Shown: one piece after another, positions 28,429-35,022 of the stretch
Position numbering within the stretch: position 1 is the stretch's first letter
Layout: each line of letters starts with the position of its first letter
Source of the DNA: Bacillus sanguinis
GTDB taxonomy: Bacteria > Bacillota > Bacilli > Bacillales > Bacillaceae_G
Length of the DNA: 35,022 nt
Direction: 5' to 3'
Assembly: GCF_018332475.1 (NCBI RefSeq)
Contig: NZ_BOQB01000028.1
Location: 1-35,022, forward strand
The notes under the pieces: model-generated
Databases searched by the model: none
What the model saw: the letters and a program-made list of their open reading frames with translations, nothing else
What the model was told of the DNA's origin: nothing
Program-made: the position numbers and the translations under genes

Positions 28429-28827
28429 ATGTTAGCAGCTTTCCAGCAACAACAAACACGAAAATTTTCACCTATTACAAATACTTCTGCGTCTTGTTTG
28501 AACATACAACCTAATCCACCTAAAATTTCAATCGCTCCTTCTGTTATTTCAGTCATCGGTGTTCATATGGAAAAAAATAAGTTGAAAATAAGAGCTGGAC
28601 AAAGCACTGAGTTATCCGCTTCCGTTTTGCCAATGCAAGCGACGAATACAGAACTTATTTGGACAAATATGAATGCTGATGTTATCACAATATATCCAAA
28701 AGGTGATACGGTAACGATTACTGGAAAAAGTGCGGGAAGAGCAGTCGTAATTGTCACAACTGCTGAAGGAAAGTTCCGTGACCTATGTATGATTCATGTA
28801 CAACCTTATATGACAAACCCAAAGTAA
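28429..28827 (+). CDS. Small bacterial Ig-like (BIG2) domain protein
   Basis: A 132-residue protein. A Gln/Thr/Asn-rich N-terminal stretch (about 1-30) leads to one BIG2-like domain at about 45-127. The domain shows the typical order: [17 protein letters not shown], then [35 protein letters not shown] and a final strand CMIHVQP complete it. No signal peptide or anchor is visible, so a surface role would need another route, such as assembly on the spore surface (inference). The start ATG follows GAAAGGGG. The gene lies directly after the bcr1 repeat. Its final codons AAG TAA form part of the terminator stem. Confidence 0.82.
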   Translation: MLAAFQQQQTRKFSPITNTSASCLNIQPNPPKISIAPSVISVIGVHMEKNKLKIRAGQSTELSASVLPMQATNTELIWTNMNADVITIYPKGDTVTITGKSAGRAVVIVTTAEGKFRDLCMIHVQPYMTNPK

Positions 28828-28857
28828 AAGAGTGGCTACGAAGCCACTCTTTTACTT
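28822..28857. terminator. Bidirectional terminator containing both convergent stop codons
   Basis: A perfect 16-bp stem, AAGTAAAAGAGTGGCT with its complement, has an ACGA loop. The TAA of the plus gene (28825-28827) and the TAA of the minus gene (28852-28854) pair with each other within the stem. Confidence 0.93.
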
Positions 28858-29247
28858 CATTTCAATGTGTGAATTTTTACTTGTAACGAAATTGATGAAT
28901 TGCTCTTTATCTTTAGGAGAAATGATTTCTGTTTGATGTGCGCCGTAAACAATTTCAAGCCGATCAAATGATAAAGCATGAGCTGCTACTGGATTTTTCG
29001 TATTTGAAATTTGTTTTATATCTCGTATAAATATGCGCTTTTTAACGAGACCTGATCTAATTGTAATTGTTTCTTCTCCGACGATGTATTTTGTGGAAAA
29101 CCAACTCCACATAAATAATATTGCTAATGGAATTGTAAAAAATAAAAGAAAATATTCTCTACCTGCAAATAGGGGAGCAAAACATGCTCCAATGACAACG
29201 AAAAAAATCGGATATAACCATACATCTTTTTTAGATGAAAATTCCAT
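28852..29247 (-). CDS. PH-domain (bPH_4-like) membrane protein
   Basis: A 131-residue protein with two adjacent membrane helices near the N-terminus (YPIFFVVIGACFAPLFAG and FLLFFTIPLAILFMWSWF). A cytoplasmic bacterial PH-like domain follows (TKYIVGEETITIRSGLVKKR, then IRDIKQISNTKNPVA). It ends in EIISPKDKEQFINFV, which fits the bPH_4/YyaB-type family of Bacillus. Function is unknown. The ATG at 29247 is preceded by AAGGGGAGG; an ATG 24 bases further up has no ribosome site. Confidence 0.8.
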   Translation of the reverse strand: MEFSSKKDVWLYPIFFVVIGACFAPLFAGREYFLLFFTIPLAILFMWSWFSTKYIVGEETITIRSGLVKKRIFIRDIKQISNTKNPVAAHALSFDRLEIVYGAHQTEIISPKDKEQFINFVTSKNSHIEMK

Positions 29248-29281
29248 TCCCCTCCCCTTCTTCACCTGCATTTCTATAAAA

Positions 29282-29311
29282 CAAAAAGAGAAGCATCACA
29301 ACTTCTCTTTT
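29282..29311 (-). terminator. Terminator of the DMT transporter gene
   Basis: AAAAGAGAAG / CTTCTCTTTT around an 8-base loop, with a T run on the minus strand. Confidence 0.9.
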
Positions 29312-29322
29312 CTCCCCTAACT

Positions 29323-30234
29323 TTATAATTCCTGTGTATACACAGGTTCGTTCACCACATCTTTTGCTGTTCGTTTTTGTTGCTGTAGTAAGAACACAGA
29401 TACTCCAAACAATACGAGCATGCTACCGATCATTTGCATTGCATTTAGTCTTTCCCCGAGTAAGAAGAACGCTAGTATAGATGCTCCAACTGGTTCCCCT
29501 AAAATACTCATTGAAATTGTTGTTGCATTTACGTAGTTTAATAACCAATTATTAATGACGTGTGACACTGTCGGTACGACCGCAAGTAAAAGAAATACGG
29601 TCCAGTCCCACTTCGAATAACCTGTAAAAGGCACTTGCAATACTATATTATAAATTCCCATAAAGATACCTGCGAATGCAAAGACTGTAAAGCTGTAAAT
29701 CCAATGTGATACTTTCTTTACTGTCGTTTGCCCGATAAATAAATAACCGACAACCGCTATTACACTTAAAAAGGATAATATATCTCCGTAAATTGCTTGT
29801 TCACTTAGCCCTAAATCTCCCCAACCAATACACATTACGCCTAATATCGCAATTCCCATTGTTGCAATAGCTGAGTACGTTGTTCTTTCTTTAAATAAGA
29901 AAAAACCTCCAATTAAAGATACGATTGGTTGAAGCGCTAAAATAATCGTCGAACTCGCAACTGTCGTATGCTTTAAAGATTCAAACCATAATAGAAAATG
30001 AAGTGCTAAAAAGAAACCAGATCCAATTAAAAATCCCCAATCTTTTATTTGAATCTTACTAAACTCTTCCCTCTTTTTCCAAACGATAGGCAGCATAATA
30101 AGTACGATAATCCATAATCGGTACATACTTAATATGGAAGATGGTGCTGAGGACATCTTTACAAAAACTGCTGCGAATGAAATGGCTATAATGGAAATGG
30201 CTAATGGTAGTGCGATTGATCTTTCTTGTTTCAA
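29323..30234 (-). CDS. DMT-family (EamA) transporter
   Basis: A 303-residue membrane protein with ten helices in two EamA repeats (about 8-140 and 150-285). This is the architecture of drug/metabolite exporters. Family-like stretches: the start of repeat 1 AISFAAVFVKMSS, the motif SLKHTTVASSTIILALQPI, and in repeat 2 NYVNATTISMSILGEPVGA. The substrate cannot be read from sequence. The start is TTG at 30234 behind GAGGGGAGA. It is divergent from yjcH. Confidence 0.88.
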   Translation of the reverse strand: MKQERSIALPLAISIIAISFAAVFVKMSSAPSSILSMYRLWIIVLIMLPIVWKKREEFSKIQIKDWGFLIGSGFFLALHFLLWFESLKHTTVASSTIILALQPIVSLIGGFFLFKERTTYSAIATMGIAILGVMCIGWGDLGLSEQAIYGDILSFLSVIAVVGYLFIGQTTVKKVSHWIYSFTVFAFAGIFMGIYNIVLQVPFTGYSKWDWTVFLLLAVVPTVSHVINNWLLNYVNATTISMSILGEPVGASILAFFLLGERLNAMQMIGSMLVLFGVSVFLLQQQKRTAKDVVNEPVYTQEL

Positions 30235-30272
30235 ATTCCGTCTCCCCTCTCACCTGTCAAAAATCCCACTTC

Positions 30273-30301
30273 ATTATATCCGTTTTCTTTCATAACTTAA
30301 A
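30273..30301 (-). promoter_or_regulatory. Sigma-A promoter of the DMT transporter
   Basis: On the minus strand: TTTAAG (30296-30301), a 17-base spacer, then TATAAT (30273-30278), about 40 bases before the TTG start. Confidence 0.65.
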
Positions 30302-30311
30302 TACTAATTTT

Positions 30312-30340
30312 TTAGATTCTTCTTACCATTATGGTAAAAT
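30312..30340 (+). promoter_or_regulatory. Promoter of yjcH with overlapping palindrome
   Basis: TTAGAT (30312-30317), a 17-base spacer and TAAAAT (30335-30340) fit a sigma-A promoter. A perfect inverted repeat, TTACCAT-T-ATGGTAA (30323-30337), fills the spacer and overlaps the -10, as an operator would. Confidence 0.6.
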
Positions 30341-30438
30341 AGAAACGAAAGCACCTATTAGTGAATATTTCTTTCTTTTTCACTACAAGCGTCGCTCTTA
30401 CAATCATCACAGTAAATTTTTTATTTAGGGGGATCTAC

Positions 30439-31170
30439 ATGAATCAAACAATCGGGAGAATTGAAGAAATTTCATTTTATAGCGCATCACTTCAGGAAGA
30501 TGTTACACTTCTCGTTTACTTACCAGTAAATTACACACCACTGCACAAACATACAGTTGTAATTGCACAAGATGGTAGAGATTATTTTCAGCTCGGTAAA
30601 GCACACCGTGTAATTGAGCGCCTTCGTGAAACTGAAGAAATTGACCGTACAATTATTGTCGGTATTCCATATAAAAATGTACACGATCGTAAAGAAAAAT
30701 ATTTCCCAAACGAAGTGAAAAACGCTGCATATATTCGTTTCCTTGCTCATGAGCTTGCACCATATATCGATGAAAATTATCCAACATACCAAATGGGAAA
30801 AGGTCGTGTGTTAATTGGTGATTCTCTTGGCGGAACAGTTTCCTTCATGACTGCACTTATGTATCCGCATACATTCGGTAAAGTCGTTATGCAATCACCA
30901 TTTGTGGATGAAACAGTGATGAACTTAGCAAAAGACTTTAAAAATCCGGAGGTGCTAGACCTTTATCACGTCATTGGGACAGAAGAAACTGCTGTAAAGC
31001 GCACGGATGGACAAGTATCTGATTTTGTAGGGCCGAACCGTGAGCTCAATACGCTTCTGACAGATAGAAATTTCATCACGCATTACGAGGAGTTTGCAGG
31101 TAACCATACGTGGAAATATTGGCAAACGGATTTACCAAAAGCTTTCTCTCATATTCTATCAATGAAATAA
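30439..31170 (+). CDS. yjcH: Putative esterase, alpha/beta hydrolase (YjcH)
   Basis: A 243-residue cytoplasmic hydrolase of the esterase D / enterochelin esterase-like family, orthologous by content and neighbours to B. subtilis YjcH. The nucleophile elbow GDSLGG gives S129. The catalytic histidine is H223 in GNHTWKYW. The N-terminal part has the family pattern LLVYLPVNY and VIAQDGRDYF. The natural substrate is unknown. I chose the ATG at 30439 because of the strong AGGGGGAT site; the frame is open further up to a GTG at 30361, but that lies only about 20 bases after the promoter -10 and has no ribosome site. yjcG follows 92 bases downstream. Confidence 0.88.
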   Translation: MNQTIGRIEEISFYSASLQEDVTLLVYLPVNYTPLHKHTVVIAQDGRDYFQLGKAHRVIERLRETEEIDRTIIVGIPYKNVHDRKEKYFPNEVKNAAYIRFLAHELAPYIDENYPTYQMGKGRVLIGDSLGGTVSFMTALMYPHTFGKVVMQSPFVDETVMNLAKDFKNPEVLDLYHVIGTEETAVKRTDGQVSDFVGPNRELNTLLTDRNFITHYEEFAGNHTWKYWQTDLPKAFSHILSMK

Positions 31171-31194
31171 TAAAGAGCAGTATTCAGAATAATT

Positions 31195-31203
31195 TGATAT
31201 AAT
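31195..31203 (+). promoter_or_regulatory. Extended -10 promoter for yjcG-yjcF
   Basis: TGATATAAT is a perfect extended -10 (TGnTATAAT) 60 bases before yjcG. No good -35 is visible. There is no terminator after yjcH, so read-through is also likely. Confidence 0.5.
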
Positions 31204-31262
31204 GGATTAAGAGAGTTATTTTCTCAAAATCTAACTAGACTTACAAAGGGAGGAATTGGAAC

Positions 31263-31781
31263 ATGAAATTAGGCATTGTAATTTTTCCATCTAAAATGAT
31301 TCAAGATAAAGCGAACGGATTGCGTAAGCGTTATGATCCGCACTACGCATTAGTTCCGCCACACATTACATTGAAAACACCCTTTGAAACGCAAGATGAA
31401 CAATTAGAATCGATTGTAAACGAGTTACATACAATCGCAAGTAAAACGAACCCTTTCACCCTTCACGTCGGAAAAGTTGGTTCATTCGCACCTGTTAATA
31501 ATGTTCTTTATTTTAAAGTAGAAAAAACACCTGAACTTACTTTCTTAAATGAAGAAATGCATAGTGAATTCTTTACACAAGAACGCGAATATGCTTTCGT
31601 ACCTCATTTAACAATCGGACAAGGCTTATCAGATGCAGAACATGCTGATGTATTAGGTCGATTACGTATGAAAGATTTCTATTATGAACAACCAATTGAT
31701 CGCTTCCATCTTCTATATCAATTAGAAAATGGAACATGGACTGTACACGAAACATTCCACCTTGGAAAGGGGCACAACTAA
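31263..31781 (+). CDS. yjcG: YjcG, 2H phosphoesterase superfamily protein
   Basis: A 172-residue protein of the 2H phosphoesterase / 2'-5' RNA ligase-like superfamily. The two catalytic HxTx motifs are HITL at 34-37 and HLTI at 115-118, both intact, and the two-lobed repeat structure is preserved. The likely reaction is hydrolysis or ligation of 2',3'-cyclic or 2'-5' phosphates in RNA or nucleotides; the cellular substrate is unknown. The ATG follows GGGAGGAA. Its stop lies one base before the yjcF start, so the two proteins are co-translated, as in B. subtilis. Confidence 0.92.
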   Translation: MKLGIVIFPSKMIQDKANGLRKRYDPHYALVPPHITLKTPFETQDEQLESIVNELHTIASKTNPFTLHVGKVGSFAPVNNVLYFKVEKTPELTFLNEEMHSEFFTQEREYAFVPHLTIGQGLSDAEHADVLGRLRMKDFYYEQPIDRFHLLYQLENGTWTVHETFHLGKGHN

Positions 31782-31782
31782 T

Positions 31783-32205
31783 TTGCACGCACAGATCGTA
31801 CAAACGGACAAACAACTAAGAGACGCATTCTCTGTACGTAAGCAAGTATTTGTGAATGAACAACAAGTTTCTGCTGAAGAAGAGTATGATGAGTTTGAAG
31901 AAACTTCAACACACGTTGTTATATATGATAATGATATTCCAGTTGGTGCCGGTCGTTTTCGCATACTGGATGGAATAGGAAAAATGGAACGCATTTGCGT
32001 ACTAGCTTCCCATCGTAAAAAAGGCATTGGAAAAATTGTTATGGATGCACTTGAAGCGTATGCGAAGGAAAACTCGCTACCAAAATTAAAGCTGCATGCC
32101 CAAACACATGCTGAAGATTTCTATAAGAAACTTGGATATGTAACGAATTCTAATGTATTCATGGAAGCAAATATTCCTCACATCGTTATGATAAAAGAAT
32201 TGTAA
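31783..32205 (+). CDS. yjcF: YjcF, GNAT family N-acetyltransferase
   Basis: A 140-residue GNAT acetyltransferase. The acetyl-CoA binding motif A is RICVLASHRKKGIGKIVMDA (about residues 67-86). It is followed by the conserved motif B region ending HAQTHAEDFYKKLGY. The substrate is unknown. The start is TTG at 31783, one base after the yjcG stop, with GGAAAGGGG about 11 bases upstream in the yjcG 3' end; this gives the same 140-residue length as the B. subtilis protein. An in-frame ATG 54 bases upstream lies inside yjcG and is not needed. Confidence 0.9.
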   Translation: MHAQIVQTDKQLRDAFSVRKQVFVNEQQVSAEEEYDEFEETSTHVVIYDNDIPVGAGRFRILDGIGKMERICVLASHRKKGIGKIVMDALEAYAKENSLPKLKLHAQTHAEDFYKKLGYVTNSNVFMEANIPHIVMIKEL

Positions 32206-32210
32206 TTTGA

Positions 32211-32239
32211 AAACAGGAGGTATCCCCCTCCTGTTTTTT
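32211..32239 (+). terminator. Terminator of yjcG-yjcF
   Basis: AAACAGGAGG / CCTCCTGTTT with a short loop and T run, just after the yjcF stop. Confidence 0.93.
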
Positions 32240-32281
32240 ACATTGCTATTTTCTTTTTCTTCCGCTAAAGTTAAATGTTGA

Positions 32282-32290
32282 TGCTATAGT
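32282..32290 (+). promoter_or_regulatory. Possible extended -10 promoter of yjcD
   Basis: TGCTATAGT is an extended -10-like element between the preceding terminator and the yjcD ribosome site. It is only about 16 bases before the start codon, so a leader would be very short. Weak support. Confidence 0.3.
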
Positions 32291-32305
32291 TTTGAAGGTG
32301 AATAT

Positions 32306-34372
32306 ATGACACAAGAAAAATTTTCACAAAAATCATTAACGCACGCTGATATTCCGCGTGCAACATATCATATTCCGAAAACATCTACCCATTTAATTAT
32401 GGAAGAAGATGCAGATGCAGCGTATTTCCGCGCTCTCGAGCAACAAAATGTATTTTTAAATGAAAAACAATTAGAAGCCGTGCGAACGACAGAAGGCCCT
32501 GTCCTTACATTAGCTGGTGCCGGAAGTGGGAAAACGTCTGTTTTAACAACTCGCGTAGGTTATTTAGTAAATGTAAAACAAGTTCATCCGCGCAATATTT
32601 TATTACTTACATTTACACAAAAAGCAGCTGAAGAAATCCGAAATCGTGTAGCGAATTTACCAGGTATGAATCGTGCAGCAAGTAGCTACGTTGTTGCTGG
32701 TACATTCCACTCTGTCTTTTTAAAATTGCTTCGTAGTCAAGGATATAATCAGCAAATTTTAGCAAACGAAAAACATAAGCAAATTATGATAAAGAAAATT
32801 TTAAAAGAGTTACGCTTAAAAGACGATTATGATGCCGAAACGATGCTCGCTATGATTTCACTTGAGAAAAACAAATTGAATCGTCCGAAAGATGTAAAAG
32901 CAAAAACACCCGTTGAACAAGAATTTAAAGAAGTATACGAGCGTTTTGAAGAAGTAAAACAACGATATAATTATATTGATTTCGATGACATCCTATTAGA
33001 AACATATTATATGTTAGAAAATAACGCTCCTTTGCTTACCCAATTACAGCAACGTTTCCACTATATTGAAGTAGATGAGTTTCAAGATACATCGTATGCA
33101 CAATATGAAATTGTAAAATTGTTAGCTTCGCCAAGAAATAATTTGTTTATCGCAGGTGATGACGATCAGGCGATATACGGCTGGCGAGGAGCAAGTCATC
33201 AAATTATTTTATCTTTTCCAAAAGAATTTGATAACACTACGATTATCGCACTTAATACGAATTATCGATCCAATCCTTTTATCGTCGGACTTGGAAATGA
33301 AGTTATCAAACTAAATCAAGAGCGTTTTGATAAAGAGCTATATTCTGTGCGCGAAGAAGGTGTACAACCTTTTTACGCAAGACCTGCTACGACTCTTGAT
33401 GAAGCAAATCAAATTTTGCAGCTCATTCAAGAAAAAGTAGATAGCGGCGAACGTAACTTTAAAGATTTTTGTTTACTGTATCGCACGCATTCTGTAAGCC
33501 GTTCGTTACTTGATCAGCTTACCATTCACAAAATCCCGTTTATTAAGCACGGGGCGAGCCAATCATTTTATGAACATTCTTTAATTAAGCCTGTATTAGA
33601 TCATTTTAGACTGGTAATTGAACCGTTTCGACTAGAATCACTTTCAAATATATTGCCAACGATGTATATTGGGCGTGATGATTGTATTTCATTTATTGAA
33701 CGTGAACAATGGAAATATGGTGAGGGCCGTTTCCCTTCCCTTCTTCATTTCTTATTATTAAATCCGAGCTTAAAACCTTTTCAAGTGAAAAAGGTAAATG
33801 AGCGTATCGATTTTATTAAATTTATAAAAGAATTAGAACCGAAAAAAGCATTAAAAGAAATTATTCATGGTAAAGGAAAGTATTTAGAGTACTTACAAAG
33901 TAATGATCGCTCTTCCTTTACGATGCATAAAGATATACAAGAAGAAATGTTAGAAGAATTAATGGAGTCAGCAACTCGTTTCACCGATATTCCAGCATAC
34001 TTACAATTTATTGATGAAGCAATTCAAGGTCAAAAAGAAATGGAAGCATTAAAAACAATGCCGGAAAAAAATGCTGTTTCGCTTATGTCTATTCATAACG
34101 CAAAAGGTCTTGAATTTCCATGCGTCTTTTTACTTGGAGCGAGCGATGGTATTCTACCCCATACTTCTTCTTTAAAAGATGCCAATGATCGTGTTACAGA
34201 GACTTCTGAAGCTTTAGAGGAAGAACGCCGACTACTTTATGTCGCAATTACACGTGCAAAAGAAGAACTTTATATATCCTCTCCGCAATTTTTTAGAGGA
34301 AAAAAATTAGATATCTCTCGTTTTTTATATACTGCGCGAAAAGATTTACCTGAAAAGACATCCACTAAATAA
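32306..34372 (+). CDS. yjcD: UvrD/PcrA-like superfamily 1 DNA helicase (YjcD)
   Basis: A 688-residue ATP-dependent 3'-5' helicase of the UvrD/Rep group, distinct from the essential PcrA, orthologous to B. subtilis YjcD. Motifs in order: Q-motif LNEKQLEAVR (51-60), Walker A GAGSGKT (71-77), TFTQKAAEEIRNR (Ia), VDEFQDTS (II), GDDDQAIYGWRGA (III), NTNYRSNPF (IV), MSIHNAKGLEFPCVF (V) and EERRLLYVAITRAKEEL (VI). All ATPase motifs are intact. The N-terminal 45 residues before the Q-motif are an extra segment. The role is probably in DNA repair or recombination. The ATG follows GAAGGTGA. The stop codon lies in the loop of the terminator. Confidence 0.94.
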   Translation: MTQEKFSQKSLTHADIPRATYHIPKTSTHLIMEEDADAAYFRALEQQNVFLNEKQLEAVRTTEGPVLTLAGAGSGKTSVLTTRVGYLVNVKQVHPRNILLLTFTQKAAEEIRNRVANLPGMNRAASSYVVAGTFHSVFLKLLRSQGYNQQILANEKHKQIMIKKILKELRLKDDYDAETMLAMISLEKNKLNRPKDVKAKTPVEQEFKEVYERFEEVKQRYNYIDFDDILLETYYMLENNAPLLTQLQQRFHYIEVDEFQDTSYAQYEIVKLLASPRNNLFIAGDDDQAIYGWRGASHQIILSFPKEFDNTTIIALNTNYRSNPFIVGLGNEVIKLNQERFDKELYSVREEGVQPFYARPATTLDEANQILQLIQEKVDSGERNFKDFCLLYRTHSVSRSLLDQLTIHKIPFIKHGASQSFYEHSLIKPVLDHFRLVIEPFRLESLSNILPTMYIGRDDCISFIEREQWKYGEGRFPSLLHFLLLNPSLKPFQVKKVNERIDFIKFIKELEPKKALKEIIHGKGKYLEYLQSNDRSSFTMHKDIQEEMLEELMESATRFTDIPAYLQFIDEAIQGQKEMEALKTMPEKNAVSLMSIHNAKGLEFPCVFLLGASDGILPHTSSLKDANDRVTETSEALEEERRLLYVAITRAKEELYISSPQFFRGKKLDISRFLYTARKDLPEKTSTK

Positions 34373-34388
34373 GGATGTCTTTTTTTTA
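34355..34388 (+). terminator. Terminator of yjcD, overlapping its 3' end
   Basis: AAGACATCC pairs with GGATGTCTT; the loop holds the TAA stop (34370-34372), and eight T follow. Confidence 0.93.
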
Positions 34389-34468
34389 TATTGCATTATG
34401 TACATCCCTACTATATAAATTCCTTGTTTTTATCATACGAATTAACGTAATATCAACCATATCCCGTT

Positions 34469-34477
34469 CATATTGTA
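34469..34477 (+). promoter_or_regulatory. Sigma-K-type -10 element of cotY
   Basis: CATATTGTA matches CATANNNTA exactly, 39 bases before the cotY start. A clean AC at the usual -35 distance is not seen. Late mother-cell expression is what the family would require. Confidence 0.55.
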
Positions 34478-34515
34478 ATAGTGTATGTCAGAACTCACGA
34501 TAAGGAGTGAACATA

Positions 34516-34989
34516 ATGAGCTGCAATTGTAACGAAGACCATCATCATCATCACGATTGTGATTTCAACTGTGTATCAAATGTCGTTCGTTTTATACATG
34601 AATTACAAGAATGTGCAACCACAACATGTGGATCTGGTTGCGAAGTTCCATTTTTAGGGGCACATAATAGTGCATCCGTAGCTAATACACGTCCTTTTAT
34701 TTTATACACAAAAACTGGAGAACCTTTTGAAGCATTTGCACCAACTGCGAGCCTTTCTAGCTGCCGATCTCCAATTTTCCGTGTCGAGAGTATCGATGAT
34801 GATGATTGCGCTGTATTGCGTGTATTAACTGTAGTATTAGGTGATACTTCTCCTGTACCACCTGATAATGATCCAATTTGTACGTTTTTAGCTGTACCAA
34901 ATGCACGATTGATATCGACTAACACTTGCCTTACTGTTGATTTAAGTTGCTTCTGCGCTATTCAATGCTTACGTGATGTTACGATTTAA
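34516..34989 (+). CDS. cotY: Exosporium/spore coat protein CotY (ExsY family)
   Basis: A 157-residue cysteine-rich structural protein of the exosporium basal layer, of the CotY/ExsY/CotZ family. It self-assembles into a crystalline lattice locked by disulfides. The N-terminus is Cys/His-rich (MSCNCNEDHHHHHDCDFNC), the form typical of CotY rather than ExsY. The body carries VVRFIHELQECATTTCGSGC, SVANTRPFILYTK, SCRSPIFRVES, VPNARLIS and a cysteine-rich end LSCFCAIQCLRDVTI. I chose the ATG at 34516 behind AAGGAGTGA; a GTG nine bases earlier is in the ribosome site. The family supports placing the organism in the B. cereus group. The gene is complete in the window, and the remaining 33 bases hold nothing recognisable. 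Confidence 0.95.
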   Translation: MSCNCNEDHHHHHDCDFNCVSNVVRFIHELQECATTTCGSGCEVPFLGAHNSASVANTRPFILYTKTGEPFEAFAPTASLSSCRSPIFRVESIDDDDCAVLRVLTVVLGDTSPVPPDNDPICTFLAVPNARLISTNTCLTVDLSCFCAIQCLRDVTI

Positions 34990-35022
34990 AACTAAATAAT
35001 GAGTTAAGCATGGATTGGGTGG

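Noticed and set aside
30361-30438. A hydrophobic N-terminal extension of YjcH that would look like a signal peptide.
   Set aside because: It would start at a GTG without a ribosome site; the ATG at 30439 has a strong one and gives the usual family length.
34516-34989. The Cys-rich protein as the missing TOMM precursor.
   Set aside because: It matches the CotY/ExsY exosporium family along its whole length and lacks a leader plus Cys-Xaa-Xaa repeat core.

Overview
The window is a low-GC Firmicute chromosome segment from the Bacillus cereus group (B. cereus / B. thuringiensis / B. anthracis-like). The evidence is: an exosporium CotY/ExsY-type cysteine-rich protein; a heterocycloanthracin-type thiazole/oxazole (TOMM) maturation locus; a roughly 155-bp repeat matching bcr1, flanked by TTTAT direct repeats; CoA-disulfide reductase (a bacillithiol/CoA redox trait); and the Bacillus block yjcD-yjcF-yjcG-yjcH. 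Most of it reads as core chromosome with small strain-variable insertions. I see no prophage, transposase, CRISPR array, rRNA or tRNA.

Layout. 1-374: AT-rich leader with a cre-like site and small dyads ahead of odhAB. 375-4635: odhA and odhB (2-oxoglutarate dehydrogenase E1 and E2), separated by a strong hairpin that lacks a U-tract. 4760-10183: a three-gene RiPP maturation operon: an ocin-ThiF-like F protein with a leader-binding domain, a fused cyclodehydratase/YcaO protein, and a double-domain SagB-type dehydrogenase. No precursor peptide is in reach. 10276-13428: a small SAM methyltransferase, a small unknown protein, CoA-disulfide reductase, and an unknown, possibly spore-surface, beta-rich protein. 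13472-17240: two zinc-ribbon membrane proteins in an operon (one TcaA-like with a C-terminal YARHG domain), a polytopic HELGH membrane protein, and a YukJ/DUF2278 protein. 17334-19307: L-lactate permease and a small membrane protein.

19382-26374 (minus strand): the complete trpEGDCFBA operon, with an in-operon glutamine amidotransferase and tight translational coupling. A sigma-A promoter and two tandem tryptophan (UGG) T-box riboswitches precede it. 26634-28112: the proline/sodium symporter putP; its promoter region carries two CodY-box-like sequences and a weak cre-like sequence. 28153-28310: the bcr1 repeat. 28429-30234: a BIG2-domain protein, a PH-domain membrane protein and a DMT-family exporter. 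30439-34372: yjcH esterase, yjcG (2H phosphoesterase fold), yjcF (GNAT) and yjcD (UvrD-like helicase). 34516-34989: cotY, behind a perfect sigma-K-type -10 element.

Most genes end in compact intrinsic terminators. In several the stop codon, or even the last sense codons, lies inside the terminator hairpin, and convergent pairs share one bidirectional hairpin. The most notable items are the orphan TOMM maturation operon, the tandem T-boxes with different antiterminator bulges, the paired CodY-like boxes at putP, the bcr1 copy, the unknown protein at 12997 with a weak resemblance to endospore-appendage (Ena) subunits, and the uncharacterised HELGH membrane protein. Most named genes are well-known families. 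I did not find a clearly unprecedented multi-gene system; the best candidates for new biology are the small unknowns.
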